A DNA stretch of 64,000 nucleotides from Fulvimonas sp. R45 (lineage in GTDB: Bacteria; Pseudomonadota; Gammaproteobacteria; Xanthomonadales; Rhodanobacteraceae), in contig NZ_JASERU010000004.1 in NCBI RefSeq assembly GCF_030504985.1, positions 230,455-294,454 on the forward strand. The letters run 5' to 3'. The translations under genes were made by a program, and so were the position numbers. The notes under the pieces are model-generated. The model did not search any database. It saw nothing but the letters and a program-made list of their open reading frames with translations, and was not told the DNA's origin. Within the stretch, counting starts at the first letter, position 1. Each line of letters begins with the position of its first letter. Shown here one piece after another: positions 8,654-19,237 of this stretch.

Positions 8654-9738
8654 CGCTTCTTCGGGCTCGCGGGTTTCGCCGCCTTCGCCGCTGCGGGCGG
8701 CGCGGCGGCGCTCGACGCCGGGACGGCGTCGCCGGCGCGCACGCTGAGTCCCTCGACGTGCACCCCGCCCAGGTCAAGGCGGGCGATGTCGATGCTGCCG
8801 TCGGCCGGTGGCACGGCCAGCTGGGGATCCTGCGCGGCGTCGCCCAGGCGCGACCACCAGTGCGCCAGCGCCAGCGGCGGCAGGCGCAGGTCCACGTGGT
8901 TGCCGGCTCCGTCCAGCTTCAGCGCCAGCAGCAGCGGGCTGCGCTGCCCGGCCGGGGTGAGCGTGAGCGAGGTGGCGTAGCTGCCTCCGGCCTGGTCGCG
9001 CAACGCCCCGTGCAGCTGCAGCGAGGCGTCGGCGGCGCCGTGCCAGCGCGCGCTGCCGGCCAGCTGCAGGCCGAGCCGGCTGCCGTGCGACAGGTGCAGC
9101 GCGATGTCGTCCAGCTGCAGCGCGCCGCCCTGCATGCGCGGGGTGGCCGAGAGCTGCCAGCGCACGGGGGTGTCGTCGGCGGTGTCGGCGGACAGGTCGA
9201 GCAGGAACGGCAACCCCGGCATCAGGCTGCCGGCGTCCAGCGACACGTGGTCGAGCAGCAGCCGGTCGCCGCTGACCACGCTGCCCTGGGCGATGCGCAC
9301 GCCGGTGTCGATGCGCGGCACCTGCAGCGGCGCGCTGGCCGGCCGCGCCGGCAGCGCGGAAAGCCAGGACTGCAGCGCGTCCAGGTCCACCCGCGGCGAA
9401 TCGATCTCCAGCTGGGAGATTGCGGTGGGGCCGCCGAACAGGGTGCGCCACGGCAGCGCCAGGCGCCCGCGCGCGGCGAGCAGGATCGGCGTGTTGGCGC
9501 CACGCGCGTTGAGCGTGAGCCCTTCCAGTTCCAGCGCGGGATGCGGGAACAGGGTGGGATGGGCCGGGCTGGCCAGGCTCAGTTCCAGCCCGGCGTCGCG
9601 CGCCTGCGCCTGCAGCATCGCGGTGAAGCGCTCCGGTTGCAGCAGCAGGTACAGCGTCACCAGCACCGCCAGCGCCACCGCGGCGGCGACGCCGCCGCAG
9701 GCGAGCAGGGCCAGGCGCAGGCGGCGCGGCAGCGTCAT
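8650..9738 (-). CDS. AsmA-like envelope protein
   Basis: A 362-residue protein with one N-terminal membrane anchor (LALLACGGVAAAVALAVLVTLYLLL) followed by LQPERFTAMLQAQARDAGLELSL, the pattern at the start of AsmA/YhdP-type proteins. The rest is a predicted periplasmic beta-rich domain with repeated LDLDAL / LQLDDIALHLSHGSRLGL strands. AsmA-like proteins are linked to phospholipid or outer-membrane homeostasis; this one is short compared with E. coli AsmA (617 aa), so the exact role is inferred. The Ala/Lys-rich tail ([13 protein letters not shown]) is probably disordered. It overlaps ftsY and mutY by 4 nt at each end. Confidence 0.8.
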   Translation of the reverse strand: MTLPRRLRLALLACGGVAAAVALAVLVTLYLLLQPERFTAMLQAQARDAGLELSLASPAHPTLFPHPALELEGLTLNARGANTPILLAARGRLALPWRTLFGGPTAISQLEIDSPRVDLDALQSWLSALPARPASAPLQVPRIDTGVRIAQGSVVSGDRLLLDHVSLDAGSLMPGLPFLLDLSADTADDTPVRWQLSATPRMQGGALQLDDIALHLSHGSRLGLQLAGSARWHGAADASLQLHGALRDQAGGSYATSLTLTPAGQRSPLLLALKLDGAGNHVDLRLPPLALAHWWSRLGDAAQDPQLAVPPADGSIDIARLDLGGVHVEGLSVRAGDAVPASSAAAPPAAAKAAKPASPKKR

Positions 9739-10841
9739 GGCTGGCCGAGGCGCGCCGGCAGCAGGCCGTCGACGAAGGCCGCGGCGTCGAACGTGCGCAG
9801 GTCGGTGGCGCCTTCGCCCAGGCCCACGTAGCGGATCGGCAGGCCGAACTCGCGCGCCAGCGCGAACACCACGCCGCCCTTGGCGGTGCCGTCGAGCTTG
9901 GTGACCACCAGGCCGGTGACGCCGACGATCTGGCGGAACTGGCGCAGCTGGCTCAGCGCGTTCTGGCCGGTGGTGCCGTCGATCACCATCAGCACCTCGT
10001 GTGGCGCCCCGGGATCGAGCTTCTTCAGCACGCGGGCGATCTTGCCCAGCTCGTCCATCAGGCCGCCCTGGGTGTGCAGGCGGCCGGCGGTGTCGGCCAC
10101 CAGCACGTCGGCGCCGCGCGAGCGGGCGGCCTGCAACGCGTCGAAGATCACGCTGGCGGCGTCGGCGTCCTGGCCCTGCGCGATCACCGGCACGCCGTTG
10201 CGCGCGCCCCAGGCTTTGAGCTGCTCGACCGCGGCGGCGCGGAAGGTGTCGCCGGCGGCCAGCAGCACCTCGCGGCCCTCGTCGCGGTAGCGCCGCGCCA
10301 GCTTGCCGATGGTGGTGGTCTTGCCGACGCCGTTGATGCCCACGGTGAGGATCACGAACGGCTGCCGGCCGGCCACGTCGAGCGGCCGCGCCACCGGCTC
10401 CAGCCGCGCCAGTAGGGCCTGGCGCAGCGCCGCCAGCAGGGCGTCGGCGTCGGCGAACTCGCGCTTGTGCATGCGCCGGCGCAGGTCCTCGACCAGCTCG
10501 GTGCTGGTCTCGATGCCCACGTCGGCGGTGATCAGGGTGGTTTCCAGCTCGTCCAGCAGGTCGTCGTCGAGCTTCGGGTGGCGCACGAACAAGGCGCCGA
10601 GGCTGCGCGCGAAACCGCTGCCGGACAGGCGGTCGCGCCAGCTGCGCTTCGCCGCGACGGGCGAGGCGGCGCCGGCCGGGGCTTCCGCTTCGGCGGGGAC
10701 CGGCGGCGCAACGGCTTCAGGCGTGGCCGGGGGCGACGCGGCCGGTGTCGCGGCGGCAGTGTCGGCCGTGGTTTCGGCGGGCGCTTCGGCCGGCGGCTGC
10801 GGCGTCGTGCCGGCGTCCTTCTTCTTCCAGAACTTGAGCAT
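9735..10841 (-). CDS. ftsY: Signal recognition particle receptor FtsY
   Basis: A 368-residue SRP-receptor GTPase. A short Lys-rich start ([11 protein letters not shown]) and an Ala/Pro-rich acidic A domain (to about residue 65) precede the NG domain. G1 is GINGVGKTT (168-176), followed by DTFRAAA, the DTAGR motif ([16 protein letters not shown]), [10 protein letters not shown] and the closing GVGEG-like [12 protein letters not shown]. FtsY docks ribosome-SRP complexes at the inner membrane for co-translational insertion. It is the first gene of the minus-strand operon and is divergent from rsmD across a 101-bp gap that must contain both promoters, as in many gammaproteobacteria. Confidence 0.97.
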   Translation of the reverse strand: MLKFWKKKDAGTTPQPPAEAPAETTADTAAATPAASPPATPEAVAPPVPAEAEAPAGAASPVAAKRSWRDRLSGSGFARSLGALFVRHPKLDDDLLDELETTLITADVGIETSTELVEDLRRRMHKREFADADALLAALRQALLARLEPVARPLDVAGRQPFVILTVGINGVGKTTTIGKLARRYRDEGREVLLAAGDTFRAAAVEQLKAWGARNGVPVIAQGQDADAASVIFDALQAARSRGADVLVADTAGRLHTQGGLMDELGKIARVLKKLDPGAPHEVLMVIDGTTGQNALSQLRQFRQIVGVTGLVVTKLDGTAKGGVVFALAREFGLPIRYVGLGEGATDLRTFDAAAFVDGLLPARLGQP

Positions 10842-10942
10842 TGCGGCGGGGATTCGGAGACAATGGGCGGCATGCTAACACCCCCTTCCAGACCGCCCGC
10901 TGAGCCGCGGCGCGGCGGCCCCGCTGGCCGGGTCCGCCGCGC

Positions 10943-12582
<1,640 letters not shown>

Positions 12583-12664
12583 GAGAGCCACGGCGGCTGC
12601 GGGACCCGGCGGCGGAGCAGCTTCGCCGCCGGTGCGCGTTCCCCCGCGGCCGCCGCGCACCCGC

Positions 12665-12919
12665 ATGTCCCTGAAGATCCTCGACACCTGCGTCAACTGC
12701 GACGTCTGCGAACCGGTCTGCCCGAACAAGGCGATCTCGCTCGGCGAGGAGTACTACGTCATCGATCCCGCGCTGTGCACGGAGTGCGTCGGCCACTTCG
12801 ACGAGCCGCAGTGCGTCGAGGTGTGCCCGGTCGAATGCATCCTCGTCGACGACGAGCGGCCGGAGTCGCGCGCGGACCTCGAACTCAAGTACCGCCACCT
12901 GATGGAGAGCAAGCCATGA
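12665..12919 (+). CDS. YfhL-family 2x[4Fe-4S] ferredoxin
   Basis: An 84-residue ferredoxin. The first cluster motif is CVNCDVCEPVCP (Cx2Cx2CxxxCP pattern); the second is CTECVGHFDEPQCVEVCP, with the long Cx8C spacing that marks the YfhL/Alvin-type ferredoxins. These low-potential electron carriers are cytoplasmic; the partner here is unknown. The start at MSLKILDTC matches the family. The gene commonly follows coaD in this lineage. Its stop overlaps the ATG of ggt by 4 nt, so the two are co-translated. Confidence 0.95.
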   Translation: MSLKILDTCVNCDVCEPVCPNKAISLGEEYYVIDPALCTECVGHFDEPQCVEVCPVECILVDDERPESRADLELKYRHLMESKP

Positions 12920-14643
12920 ACCTCGCGTTGCGCTGGCGCATCGTCCTGCTGGGCCTGGCCTTCACCGCCGCGCCGGCCTTCGCCGCCGGGGCCACCGCCG
13001 CGCCGGCCACCACGCAGCCGGCGGCCGCGCCGCTGGCGCAGCGCCCGGGGCATGCCGCCATCGCCAGCGCCAACTTCCTCGCCACCAACGCGGGCTTCGA
13101 GGTGCTGGCCAAGGGCGGCAACGCCTTCGACGCCGCGGTGGCGGTGGCCTCCACGCTGTCGGTGGTGGAGCCGGAAAGCTCCGGCATCGGCGGCGGCTTC
13201 ATGGCCACGCTGCATGTCGCCAAAACGAACCGCGACGTGTTCCTGGACGCGCGCGAGACCGCGCCGGCGGCAGTCAATCCCAAGGATTACCTCAACCCCG
13301 ACGGCACCCCCAACCGCGACGCCGCGCTGAAGGGGCCGCTGTCCGCCGGCATCCCCGGCGAGCCGGCCGGCCTGGTGTGGCTGGCGAAGCACTACGGCAG
13401 GCTGCCGCTGAAGGACTCGCTGGCGCCGGCGATCCGCATCGCCCGTGACGGCTTCAAGCCCGACCCGCGCCTGCTCGCCTCGATCAAGGGCGAGCAGAAG
13501 GATCTCGAACGCTGGCCGGCGTCGGCGGCGAAGTTCCTGCCCGGCGGCAAGCCGCCGGCGGCGGGCGCGGTCTGGCGCGACCCGAACCAGGCGCGCACCT
13601 GGGAACGGGTCGCCGAAAAGGGCGACGCCGGCTTCTACCAGGGCGAGACCGCGCGCAAGCTGGTCGCTGCGGTGCGCGCGGCCGGCGGCAACTGGACGCT
13701 GGCGGACCTGGCCGGCTACCGCGCCAAGGAGCGCCAGCCGATCGTCATCGACTACCGCGGCTACCGCATCGTCACCGCGCCGCCGCCGTCCTCGGGCGGC
13801 GTGGCGATGGCGGAGATCTTCAACATCCTGTCCGGCTTCGACCTGTCGAAGATGGACCAGGCGCACCGCGTGCACACCATCGTCGAGGCGATGCGCCGCG
13901 CCTTCCGCGACCACAACGACTACCTCGGCGACCCCGACTTCGTGAAGATGCCGCTGGCGATGCTGTTGTCGCCGTACTACGCCGACGGCCTGCGCCAGAG
14001 CATCCTGCCCGACCGGGCCACGCCGTCGTCGATGCTGCCGCACGGGCCGGCGCACGATCCGGGCATGCACACCACGCACTTCTCGATCATCGACAAGGAC
14101 GGCAACATGGTGGCGATCACGTCCACCGTGAACTACATCCTCGGCTCCACCTTCGTCGCCGGCGACACCGGCGTGCTGCTCAACGACGAGATGGACGACT
14201 TCGCGCTGGTGCCGAACAAGCCCAACGTGTACGGCCTGCTCGGCAGCAAGGCCAACGCGCCCGAGGGCGGCAAGCGCATGCTGTCGTCGATGTCGCCCAG
14301 CATCGTGATCGGGCCGGAGCGCACCGCGGTGATCGGCTCGCCGGGCGGCTCCACCATCATCACCCAGGTGATGGAAGGCATCCTGCACTTCGTGGAAGGG
14401 CAGAGCGCGCAGCAGATCGTGTCCGACAAGCGCTTCCACCACCAGTTCCTGCCCGACGTGGTGGACGTGGAGGACGGCGTGTTCGACGCCGCCACCAGCG
14501 CCGAGCTGAAGCGGATGGGTTACACGTTGAAACCGCGCGAGCCGTGGGGCTTCATGAACGTGGTCACCTGGGACCGCCGCACCAACACCCTGGACGCGGC
14601 CAGCGATCCGCGCCGGCCGTCAGGGCTGGGCAAGGTGCAGTAG
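12916..14643 (+). CDS. ggt: Gamma-glutamyltranspeptidase
   Basis: A 575-residue periplasmic enzyme with a signal peptide ([15 protein letters not shown]). It cleaves gamma-glutamyl bonds, for example in glutathione. The precursor self-processes at the first Thr of TTHFSIID (Thr386), which becomes the nucleophile of the small subunit; upstream are [28 protein letters not shown] and the [14 protein letters not shown] turn; downstream SMSPSIV and [12 protein letters not shown] complete the oxyanion and substrate sites. Length equals that of E. coli Ggt. The stop is followed at once by a palindromic repeat. Confidence 0.96.
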   Translation: MNLALRWRIVLLGLAFTAAPAFAAGATAAPATTQPAAAPLAQRPGHAAIASANFLATNAGFEVLAKGGNAFDAAVAVASTLSVVEPESSGIGGGFMATLHVAKTNRDVFLDARETAPAAVNPKDYLNPDGTPNRDAALKGPLSAGIPGEPAGLVWLAKHYGRLPLKDSLAPAIRIARDGFKPDPRLLASIKGEQKDLERWPASAAKFLPGGKPPAAGAVWRDPNQARTWERVAEKGDAGFYQGETARKLVAAVRAAGGNWTLADLAGYRAKERQPIVIDYRGYRIVTAPPPSSGGVAMAEIFNILSGFDLSKMDQAHRVHTIVEAMRRAFRDHNDYLGDPDFVKMPLAMLLSPYYADGLRQSILPDRATPSSMLPHGPAHDPGMHTTHFSIIDKDGNMVAITSTVNYILGSTFVAGDTGVLLNDEMDDFALVPNKPNVYGLLGSKANAPEGGKRMLSSMSPSIVIGPERTAVIGSPGGSTIITQVMEGILHFVEGQSAQQIVSDKRFHHQFLPDVVDVEDGVFDAATSAELKRMGYTLKPREPWGFMNVVTWDRRTNTLDAASDPRRPSGLGKVQ

Positions 14644-14713
14644 GAGCGCACCCTGTGCGCGAAGGCTCTTGGTCCCGGTCCGCGCCAGAGCCTTTCGCGC
14701 GCGGGGGCGCTCC
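14643..14713. repeat. REP-like palindromic element after ggt
   Basis: Two imperfect inverted arms, GGAGCGC..GCGCGAAGGCTCT (14643-14669) and AGAGCCTTTCGCGC..GCGCTCC (14687-14713), fold into a long hairpin. The GTAGGAGCGC opening is the form of extragenic repeats common in Pseudomonas/Xanthomonas relatives. It begins on the last base of the ggt stop codon and probably serves as a transcription or mRNA-decay barrier as well. Confidence 0.75.
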
Positions 14714-14758
14714 AGCAAGGCTCCGGTACGGGGCTTCGGGACGTCATCGGGAGTGAGC

Positions 14759-15619
14759 ATGGAATTCTGGTCGATCCTCGGCAATTCGCAGCAGCTCGAT
14801 GGCGGCGCCATGTTCGGCAACGCGCCGAAGGCCTTGTGGTCGCGCTGGATCGCGCCGGACGCGCAGAACCGCATCCCGCTGGCCTGCCGCTGCCTGCTGG
14901 CGAAGGACCTCGACGGGCGCAACGTGCTGTTCGAGACCGGCATCGGCGCGTTCTTCGAGCCGTCGCTGCGCGAACGCTACGGCGTGGTCGAGGAGCGCCA
15001 CGTGCTGCTCGACTCGCTGGCCGAAGCCGGCCTCTCGCACGAGGACATCGACGCGGTGGTGCTGTCGCACCTGCACTTCGACCATGCCGGCGGCCTGCTC
15101 GCCGCGTGGGAGCAAAGCCAGCCGCCGCGACTGCTGTTCCCGAACGCCGCCTTCGTGGTGGGCGCGGCGCACTGGCGGCGCGCGCTGCAGCCGCATCCGC
15201 GCGACCGCGCCTCGTTCATCCCCGAACTGCCGGCGCTGCTGGAACGGAGCGGGCGGCTGGAACGGGTCGAGGGCGAACATTCGCGCACGCTGGGCGAGGC
15301 GGTGCGCTTCCATCATTCGGACGGCCATACGCCCGGGCTGATGCTGGCCGAGGTGGGCGGCGTGGTGTTCTGCGCCGACCTGATCCCCGGCCGCTTCTGG
15401 GTGCACCTGCCGATCACCATGGGCTACGACCGCTATCCCGAGCAGCTGATCGACGAGAAGCACGCCTTCCTCGACGACAAGCTGGCGCGCGACGTGCGGC
15501 TGTTCTTCACCCACGACCACGAATGCGCGCTGGCCAGCGCGACCCGCGACGAGCGCGGCCGCTACGGCACCGCCGGGGAACAGCGCGAACTGCGCGGCTG
15601 GCGTCCCGCCTCCGCCTGA
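14759..15619 (+). CDS. MBL-fold metallo-hydrolase
   Basis: A 286-residue cytoplasmic protein without signal peptide. It has the metal-binding motif H104-L-H106-F-D108-H109 ([10 protein letters not shown]), a later His in HSDGHTPG, an Asp in FCADLIPG and a final His in FFTHDHE, so the binuclear metal site is complete. The subgroup resembles glyoxalase II/lactonase-like hydrolases; the substrate cannot be told from sequence. The start is the ATG opening [20 protein letters not shown], just after a GGGAGTGAG ribosome-binding site. Confidence 0.85.
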   Translation: MEFWSILGNSQQLDGGAMFGNAPKALWSRWIAPDAQNRIPLACRCLLAKDLDGRNVLFETGIGAFFEPSLRERYGVVEERHVLLDSLAEAGLSHEDIDAVVLSHLHFDHAGGLLAAWEQSQPPRLLFPNAAFVVGAAHWRRALQPHPRDRASFIPELPALLERSGRLERVEGEHSRTLGEAVRFHHSDGHTPGLMLAEVGGVVFCADLIPGRFWVHLPITMGYDRYPEQLIDEKHAFLDDKLARDVRLFFTHDHECALASATRDERGRYGTAGEQRELRGWRPASA

Positions 15620-15638
15620 GCCGCATGCCGGAGATCCG

Positions 15639-16676
15639 ATGAGCCACGACACGCCTCCTCGCCTTCCGTTCGCCCCCCTGGCCCTGCCCGCGGCAGGCGT
15701 GGTGCTGCTGCTGGCCGGCCTGCTGCTGGCGGGGCTCACCGAGCGCGGGCTGGCCCGTTTCCATGCCGCCGCCATGCGGCATGGCGGGCAGGTGCTCGAC
15801 CTCGGCGCCGACGGCGGGCCGCAATCCGGCGACCAGGGCCTGATGGTGCGCGTGAGCGGGAAGGTGCAGGTGGTGGAGTCGCCGCTGGACGCGCAGTTCA
15901 ACCAGCAGGTGGACACGCCCGAGCTGGTGCGCCGCGTGGCCATGTTCCAGTGGCACGAGGTGAGCGCGGGCGGGCCGCCGGTGTACGAGCAGGACTGGAT
16001 CGACCACCCGGTGGATTCGTCCGGCTTCGCCCCCGGTCATGCCAACCCCGGGCGTTTCCCGCTCGAGGGGCAGCGCATCGATGCGGGCCAGGTGCGGGTG
16101 GGGCGCTTCGTGCTGTCGCCCGAGATCCAGCGCGCGCTGCCCGGCAGCGTGCCGGTGTCGCCGGACATGCGCCGGCTGCCGGCCAACCTTGCCGCCAGCT
16201 TCAGCCTCTACCACGACGCCCTGGTGACCAGCGCGAACCCGTCGCGCCCGCAGATCGGCGACCTGCGGGTGAGCTGGGAGGCGGTGCCGGCCCAGGCCGT
16301 GACCGTGGTGGCCCAGGTGGACGGCAACCGCCTGGTGCCGGCCGGCCACACCGCCGACGGCAAGGGTTTCGAGGTGCAGGTGGGCGATCGCCCGCTGGCC
16401 GGCATGTTCCCCGACCTGCCGCTGCCGCCGGCGTTCGCCTGGCCGCGCCGCGTGCTGGCCGTGCTGCTCGCCGCGCTGGGGCTGGGCCTGCTGCAGCGCC
16501 AGCGCCGCGGCGTCGTGCGGCCGCTGCCGGCGCTGGCCACGGGCGTCGCCGCGGTGGGCGCGGTCTCCGGCCTGTGCTGGCTGGGCACCGCCGTGGCCAC
16601 GGCGGCCGGCTGGTTCGTGCTGGCCGCGCTGGGCATCGCGCTGGCGGCATGGCTGCACGGCGGCCGCCGGCTCTGA
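15639..16676 (+). CDS. TMEM43-family membrane protein
   Basis: A 345-residue protein: one N-terminal transmembrane helix (LALPAAGVVLLLAGLLLAG), about 230 residues of extracytoplasmic or lumen-like domain with GDQGLMVRVSGKVQV, DTPELVRRVAMFQWHE and IGDLRVSWEAVPAQAVTVVAQ, then three or so C-terminal helices. This is the TMEM43/LUMA family (PF07787), known in bacteria but with no assigned function. Start ATG is 20 bp after the MBL gene stop with GGAGAT upstream. Its TGA stop is the first triplet of a large repeat element. Confidence 0.85.
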   Translation: MSHDTPPRLPFAPLALPAAGVVLLLAGLLLAGLTERGLARFHAAAMRHGGQVLDLGADGGPQSGDQGLMVRVSGKVQVVESPLDAQFNQQVDTPELVRRVAMFQWHEVSAGGPPVYEQDWIDHPVDSSGFAPGHANPGRFPLEGQRIDAGQVRVGRFVLSPEIQRALPGSVPVSPDMRRLPANLAASFSLYHDALVTSANPSRPQIGDLRVSWEAVPAQAVTVVAQVDGNRLVPAGHTADGKGFEVQVGDRPLAGMFPDLPLPPAFAWPRRVLAVLLAALGLGLLQRQRRGVVRPLPALATGVAAVGAVSGLCWLGTAVATAAGWFVLAALGIALAAWLHGGRRL

Positions 16677-16945
16677 GAGCCTGTTCAAGATCTCCCCGTA
16701 GCTCGCGTTGCCTTGCCCTGGCCGCCAGGTGGGAGTGCGTGGCGCAGCGCCTGCCTGGCTGGCAGGCCAAGCCGCGCGCTGCCGCATGGTGGCCAGGGCA
16801 AGGCAACCCTTCGGGCCGGGTCTGTTTGCCCGCATCCCCGCGTCATCGCTCAGTCGTGGACGGACGTCCACTCCTTCGCTCTTCCTTGGTCTGCGCGCAA
16901 ACAGCTCCCGGCGCGGGCCACGGGGAGATTTTGAACAGGCTCTGA
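16674..16945. repeat. Multi-hairpin repeat element (B type, full length)
   Basis: Outer arms (16675-16699 and 16920-16943) match at 23 of 24 positions. They enclose two further hairpins: one with 20-nt arms (16707-16726 / 16788-16807, 19 of 20 matching), one with arms at 16815-16833 / 16893-16912 that itself contains a GTGGAC/GTCCAC stem (16856-16871). It starts at the TMEM43 stop TGA. The first 42 bp are repeated exactly after fliK. No convincing ORF lies inside. It may be a non-autonomous mobile element. Confidence 0.8.
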
Positions 16946-17018
16946 ATCGTCAGGACTCCGCCTGCCGCCGGCCAGCATCGGCAGCGATGCTGTGCGCTTT
17001 CGACCACGGAGCCCCGCC

Positions 17019-17912
17019 ATGCCTTTCCGATCACTGACCGTCGCCGTCCTGTCGCTCGCCCTGGGGCTGCCCGCCGCCGCGTCCACGCCGCCGGCTTCCC
17101 GGGACATCGACCGCAGCCAGTGGAACGCGCCGCAGAAGCCGTCCCGCATCTACGGCAACACCTGGTACGTGGGGCCGTACGGCCTGTCCTCGATCCTGGT
17201 CGACACCGGGCGGGGGCTGGCGCTGTTCGACGGCGACCTGCCGGAGTCCGCGGCGGTGATCGAGGCGCACATCCGCGCGCTCGGCTTCCGCGTGCGCGAC
17301 GTGAAATGGATCCTCAACTCGCATGCCCATCCCGACCATGCCGGCGGCATCGCGGCGCTGCAGGCCGCCAGCGGCGCCCAGGTGCTGGCGAGCCGGGAGG
17401 GCGCGCGCGAACTGGAGCTCGGCGGCGCCTACCGCGCCGACCCGCTGTACGGCTGGGCCGCCAAATACCCGCCCGTGAAGGACGTGCGCGTGGTGCGCGA
17501 CGGCGAAACCCTGCAGCTCGGCGGCGTGGCGATCACCGCGCACTACACGCCCGGCCACACGCCGGGCAGCACTTCGTGGACCTGGGCCTCGTGCGCCGGC
17601 AAGCGCTGCCTGCACATGGTCTACGCCGACAGCCTCACCGCGGTGAGCGCGCCGGGCTACCGCTTCATCGACCACCCGGCCTACGTGGCCGGTTTCCGCA
17701 AGACCCTCGCCACCGTGGCCGCATTGCCCTGCGACGTGCTAATGACGCCGCATCCGGACGCCAGCGGCTTCTGGGAGAAGGTGGCCCGGCGCGGGTCGGC
17801 CGACGACGTGGCGCCGCTGGTCGACAGCCGCGCCTGCCGCGACTACGCCGCCGCCGCCGCGAAGAACCTCGACGCGCGGCTGGCGGAGGAGCAGGCAGGG
17901 AAGGCGAAGTAG
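17019..17912 (+). CDS. Subclass B3 metallo-beta-lactamase-like protein
   Basis: A 297-residue precursor with a signal peptide (SLALGLPAAAS-T). The zinc ligands follow the B3 pattern: H102-A-H104-P-D106-H107 (LNSHAHPDHAGG), His in HYTPGHTPGSTSW and His in TPHPDASGFW. ILNSHAHPDHAGGIAALQ and the spacing agree with chromosomal B3 enzymes such as L1-like and environmental forms. It would act in the periplasm on beta-lactams, though some family members have weak or other activity. A cysteine pair in the centre (SCAGKRC) may form a disulfide. It is flanked upstream by the repeat element and runs tail-to-tail with the HDOD gene, 4 bp apart. Confidence 0.87.
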   Translation: MPFRSLTVAVLSLALGLPAAASTPPASRDIDRSQWNAPQKPSRIYGNTWYVGPYGLSSILVDTGRGLALFDGDLPESAAVIEAHIRALGFRVRDVKWILNSHAHPDHAGGIAALQAASGAQVLASREGARELELGGAYRADPLYGWAAKYPPVKDVRVVRDGETLQLGGVAITAHYTPGHTPGSTSWTWASCAGKRCLHMVYADSLTAVSAPGYRFIDHPAYVAGFRKTLATVAALPCDVLMTPHPDASGFWEKVARRGSADDVAPLVDSRACRDYAAAAAKNLDARLAEEQAGKAK

Positions 17913-17916
17913 GCTC

Positions 17917-19173
17917 TCAGCCCGGCGGCCGTTTCTCGGCGAAGGCGAAGACGTGGTCGGCCCAGCGCGTGGCCTTGAGGTAGGCGGCCGCGACGCGGCG
18001 CGCCTGCTGCGGCGGGATGCTGCCGTCGCCGGGCATGCGGCCGGCTTCCCACAGCCGCACCTGGTGCAGCAGCGGCGCGAACGGGCCGCCGCGTTCCAGC
18101 AACGCCGCGCGGATCTCCGGCGCCAGCGGCAGGTGCTGCAGCACGAAGTCCATCGGCGCGCACATCAGGCTGTCCAGCAGCGAGAACAGGCCGGCGGTGA
18201 AGGCCATCTCGCGCTGCGGCTGCGGCATGCCCTGGGCCAACTGCTCGCACATCTGCGCCCGGATCAGCGCGGCGCGCAGCAGCTCCGGCGGGCGGTCGCT
18301 CATGCCGCTGAGGCTCAGCGTGGCGATCCAGTTGCGCATGCGCGACAGCCCGAAGAAGATCGCCGCCTGCTCCACCGACTTGATCCGGCAGGGCAGCGCG
18401 AAGTAGGCCGAGTTCACGCAGCCCAGCAGCTTGTAGCTGAGGATGGCGTCGTCGCGGATGATCTTGCCCAGCTCCACCGGGCCGGAGTTCTCCTCCTCCA
18501 GCGCGCGCAGCAGGCGCAGCACGCTCAGCCGGTTTGCGCTCAGCACCGGCACGTCCACCTTCTCCGGCAGCAGCAGGTAGCCGCCCTGCATGGCGGCGAA
18601 CGGCAGCGCGATGCAGCGGTGGCTGGAGGCGCGGTCGTCGACCCGGCCGGCGACCACCTTGAAGCCGCGCTTGTCCAGTTGCGCGCAGCGTTCGGCGAGC
18701 AGCGCGGGCGCGGTGCCGGCGGCGTCCAGGCGCACGTAGCGGGCGTGGCGCAGCAGCTGGGCGCCGGGCGTGTCGGGCCCGGGCGGCGGCGCCGCGCCGA
18801 GGTCGAACAGCAGCGCGCAGCCGCGCTGCGCGAGCTGGACGAGGCGGGCCAGCAGCGCCTCGTCGCCGGCGTCGCCGGGAACGACCACCAGGCCGATGCG
18901 CGGCTGGCGCAGCACGTAGTCGGCCTGCTCCAGCATCAGCCCGGGCGACAGGCGCAGGAAGGCCGGGTTGCCGCGCGTGAGCTGGGCGATGGAGCCGTCG
19001 ATGAGGGTCGACAGCAGGCGGTGCATCGGCGCGTCGTCGCCGTCCTCGTCCGCCTGCAGCAGCAGTTCGTAGGCCACCAGCTGCTGGTGGCGATCGAGCA
19101 TCGGCACGCGCACCACCGGCAGCGGCGCGTCGGGTGTCGTGGCGACGGAAAGGGCGGCGGCGGTCTCGGTCAT
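17917..19173 (-). CDS. EAL-like/HDOD signalling protein (YuxH type)
   Basis: A 418-residue cytoplasmic protein. The N-terminal half has the outline of an EAL domain (PMLDRHQQLVAYELLLQ; ALLFDLGAAPP; GFKVVAGRVD) but the catalytic E-A-L signature and the metal-binding acidic residues are not conserved, so c-di-GMP hydrolysis is unlikely. The C-terminal half is an HDOD domain (LGKIIRDDAILSYKLLGCVNSAYF; IKSVEQAAIFFGLSRMRNW). This is the YuxH arrangement, linked to signalling in motility regulation. The start is inferred at MTETAAALSV; upstream codons are Pro/Arg-rich and unlikely. It lies 64 bp downstream of flgN and so probably belongs to the FliA-driven flgM operon. Confidence 0.85.
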   Translation of the reverse strand: MTETAAALSVATTPDAPLPVVRVPMLDRHQQLVAYELLLQADEDGDDAPMHRLLSTLIDGSIAQLTRGNPAFLRLSPGLMLEQADYVLRQPRIGLVVVPGDAGDEALLARLVQLAQRGCALLFDLGAAPPPGPDTPGAQLLRHARYVRLDAAGTAPALLAERCAQLDKRGFKVVAGRVDDRASSHRCIALPFAAMQGGYLLLPEKVDVPVLSANRLSVLRLLRALEEENSGPVELGKIIRDDAILSYKLLGCVNSAYFALPCRIKSVEQAAIFFGLSRMRNWIATLSLSGMSDRPPELLRAALIRAQMCEQLAQGMPQPQREMAFTAGLFSLLDSLMCAPMDFVLQHLPLAPEIRAALLERGGPFAPLLHQVRLWEAGRMPGDGSIPPQQARRVAAAYLKATRWADHVFAFAEKRPPG

Positions 19174-19237
19174 GGTGTCCGTGGTGGATGCGCGGGCCGG
19201 CGATGGCCCGGGTGTCGCGCCGGGCGGGCGGCCGGGC

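Noticed and set aside
17910..17925. Fifth copy of the stop-codon repeat at the end of the HDOD gene (TGAGAGCCT).
   Set aside because: Only 9 bp match before the sequence enters the convergent gene; too short to call a repeat, though noted in the findings.
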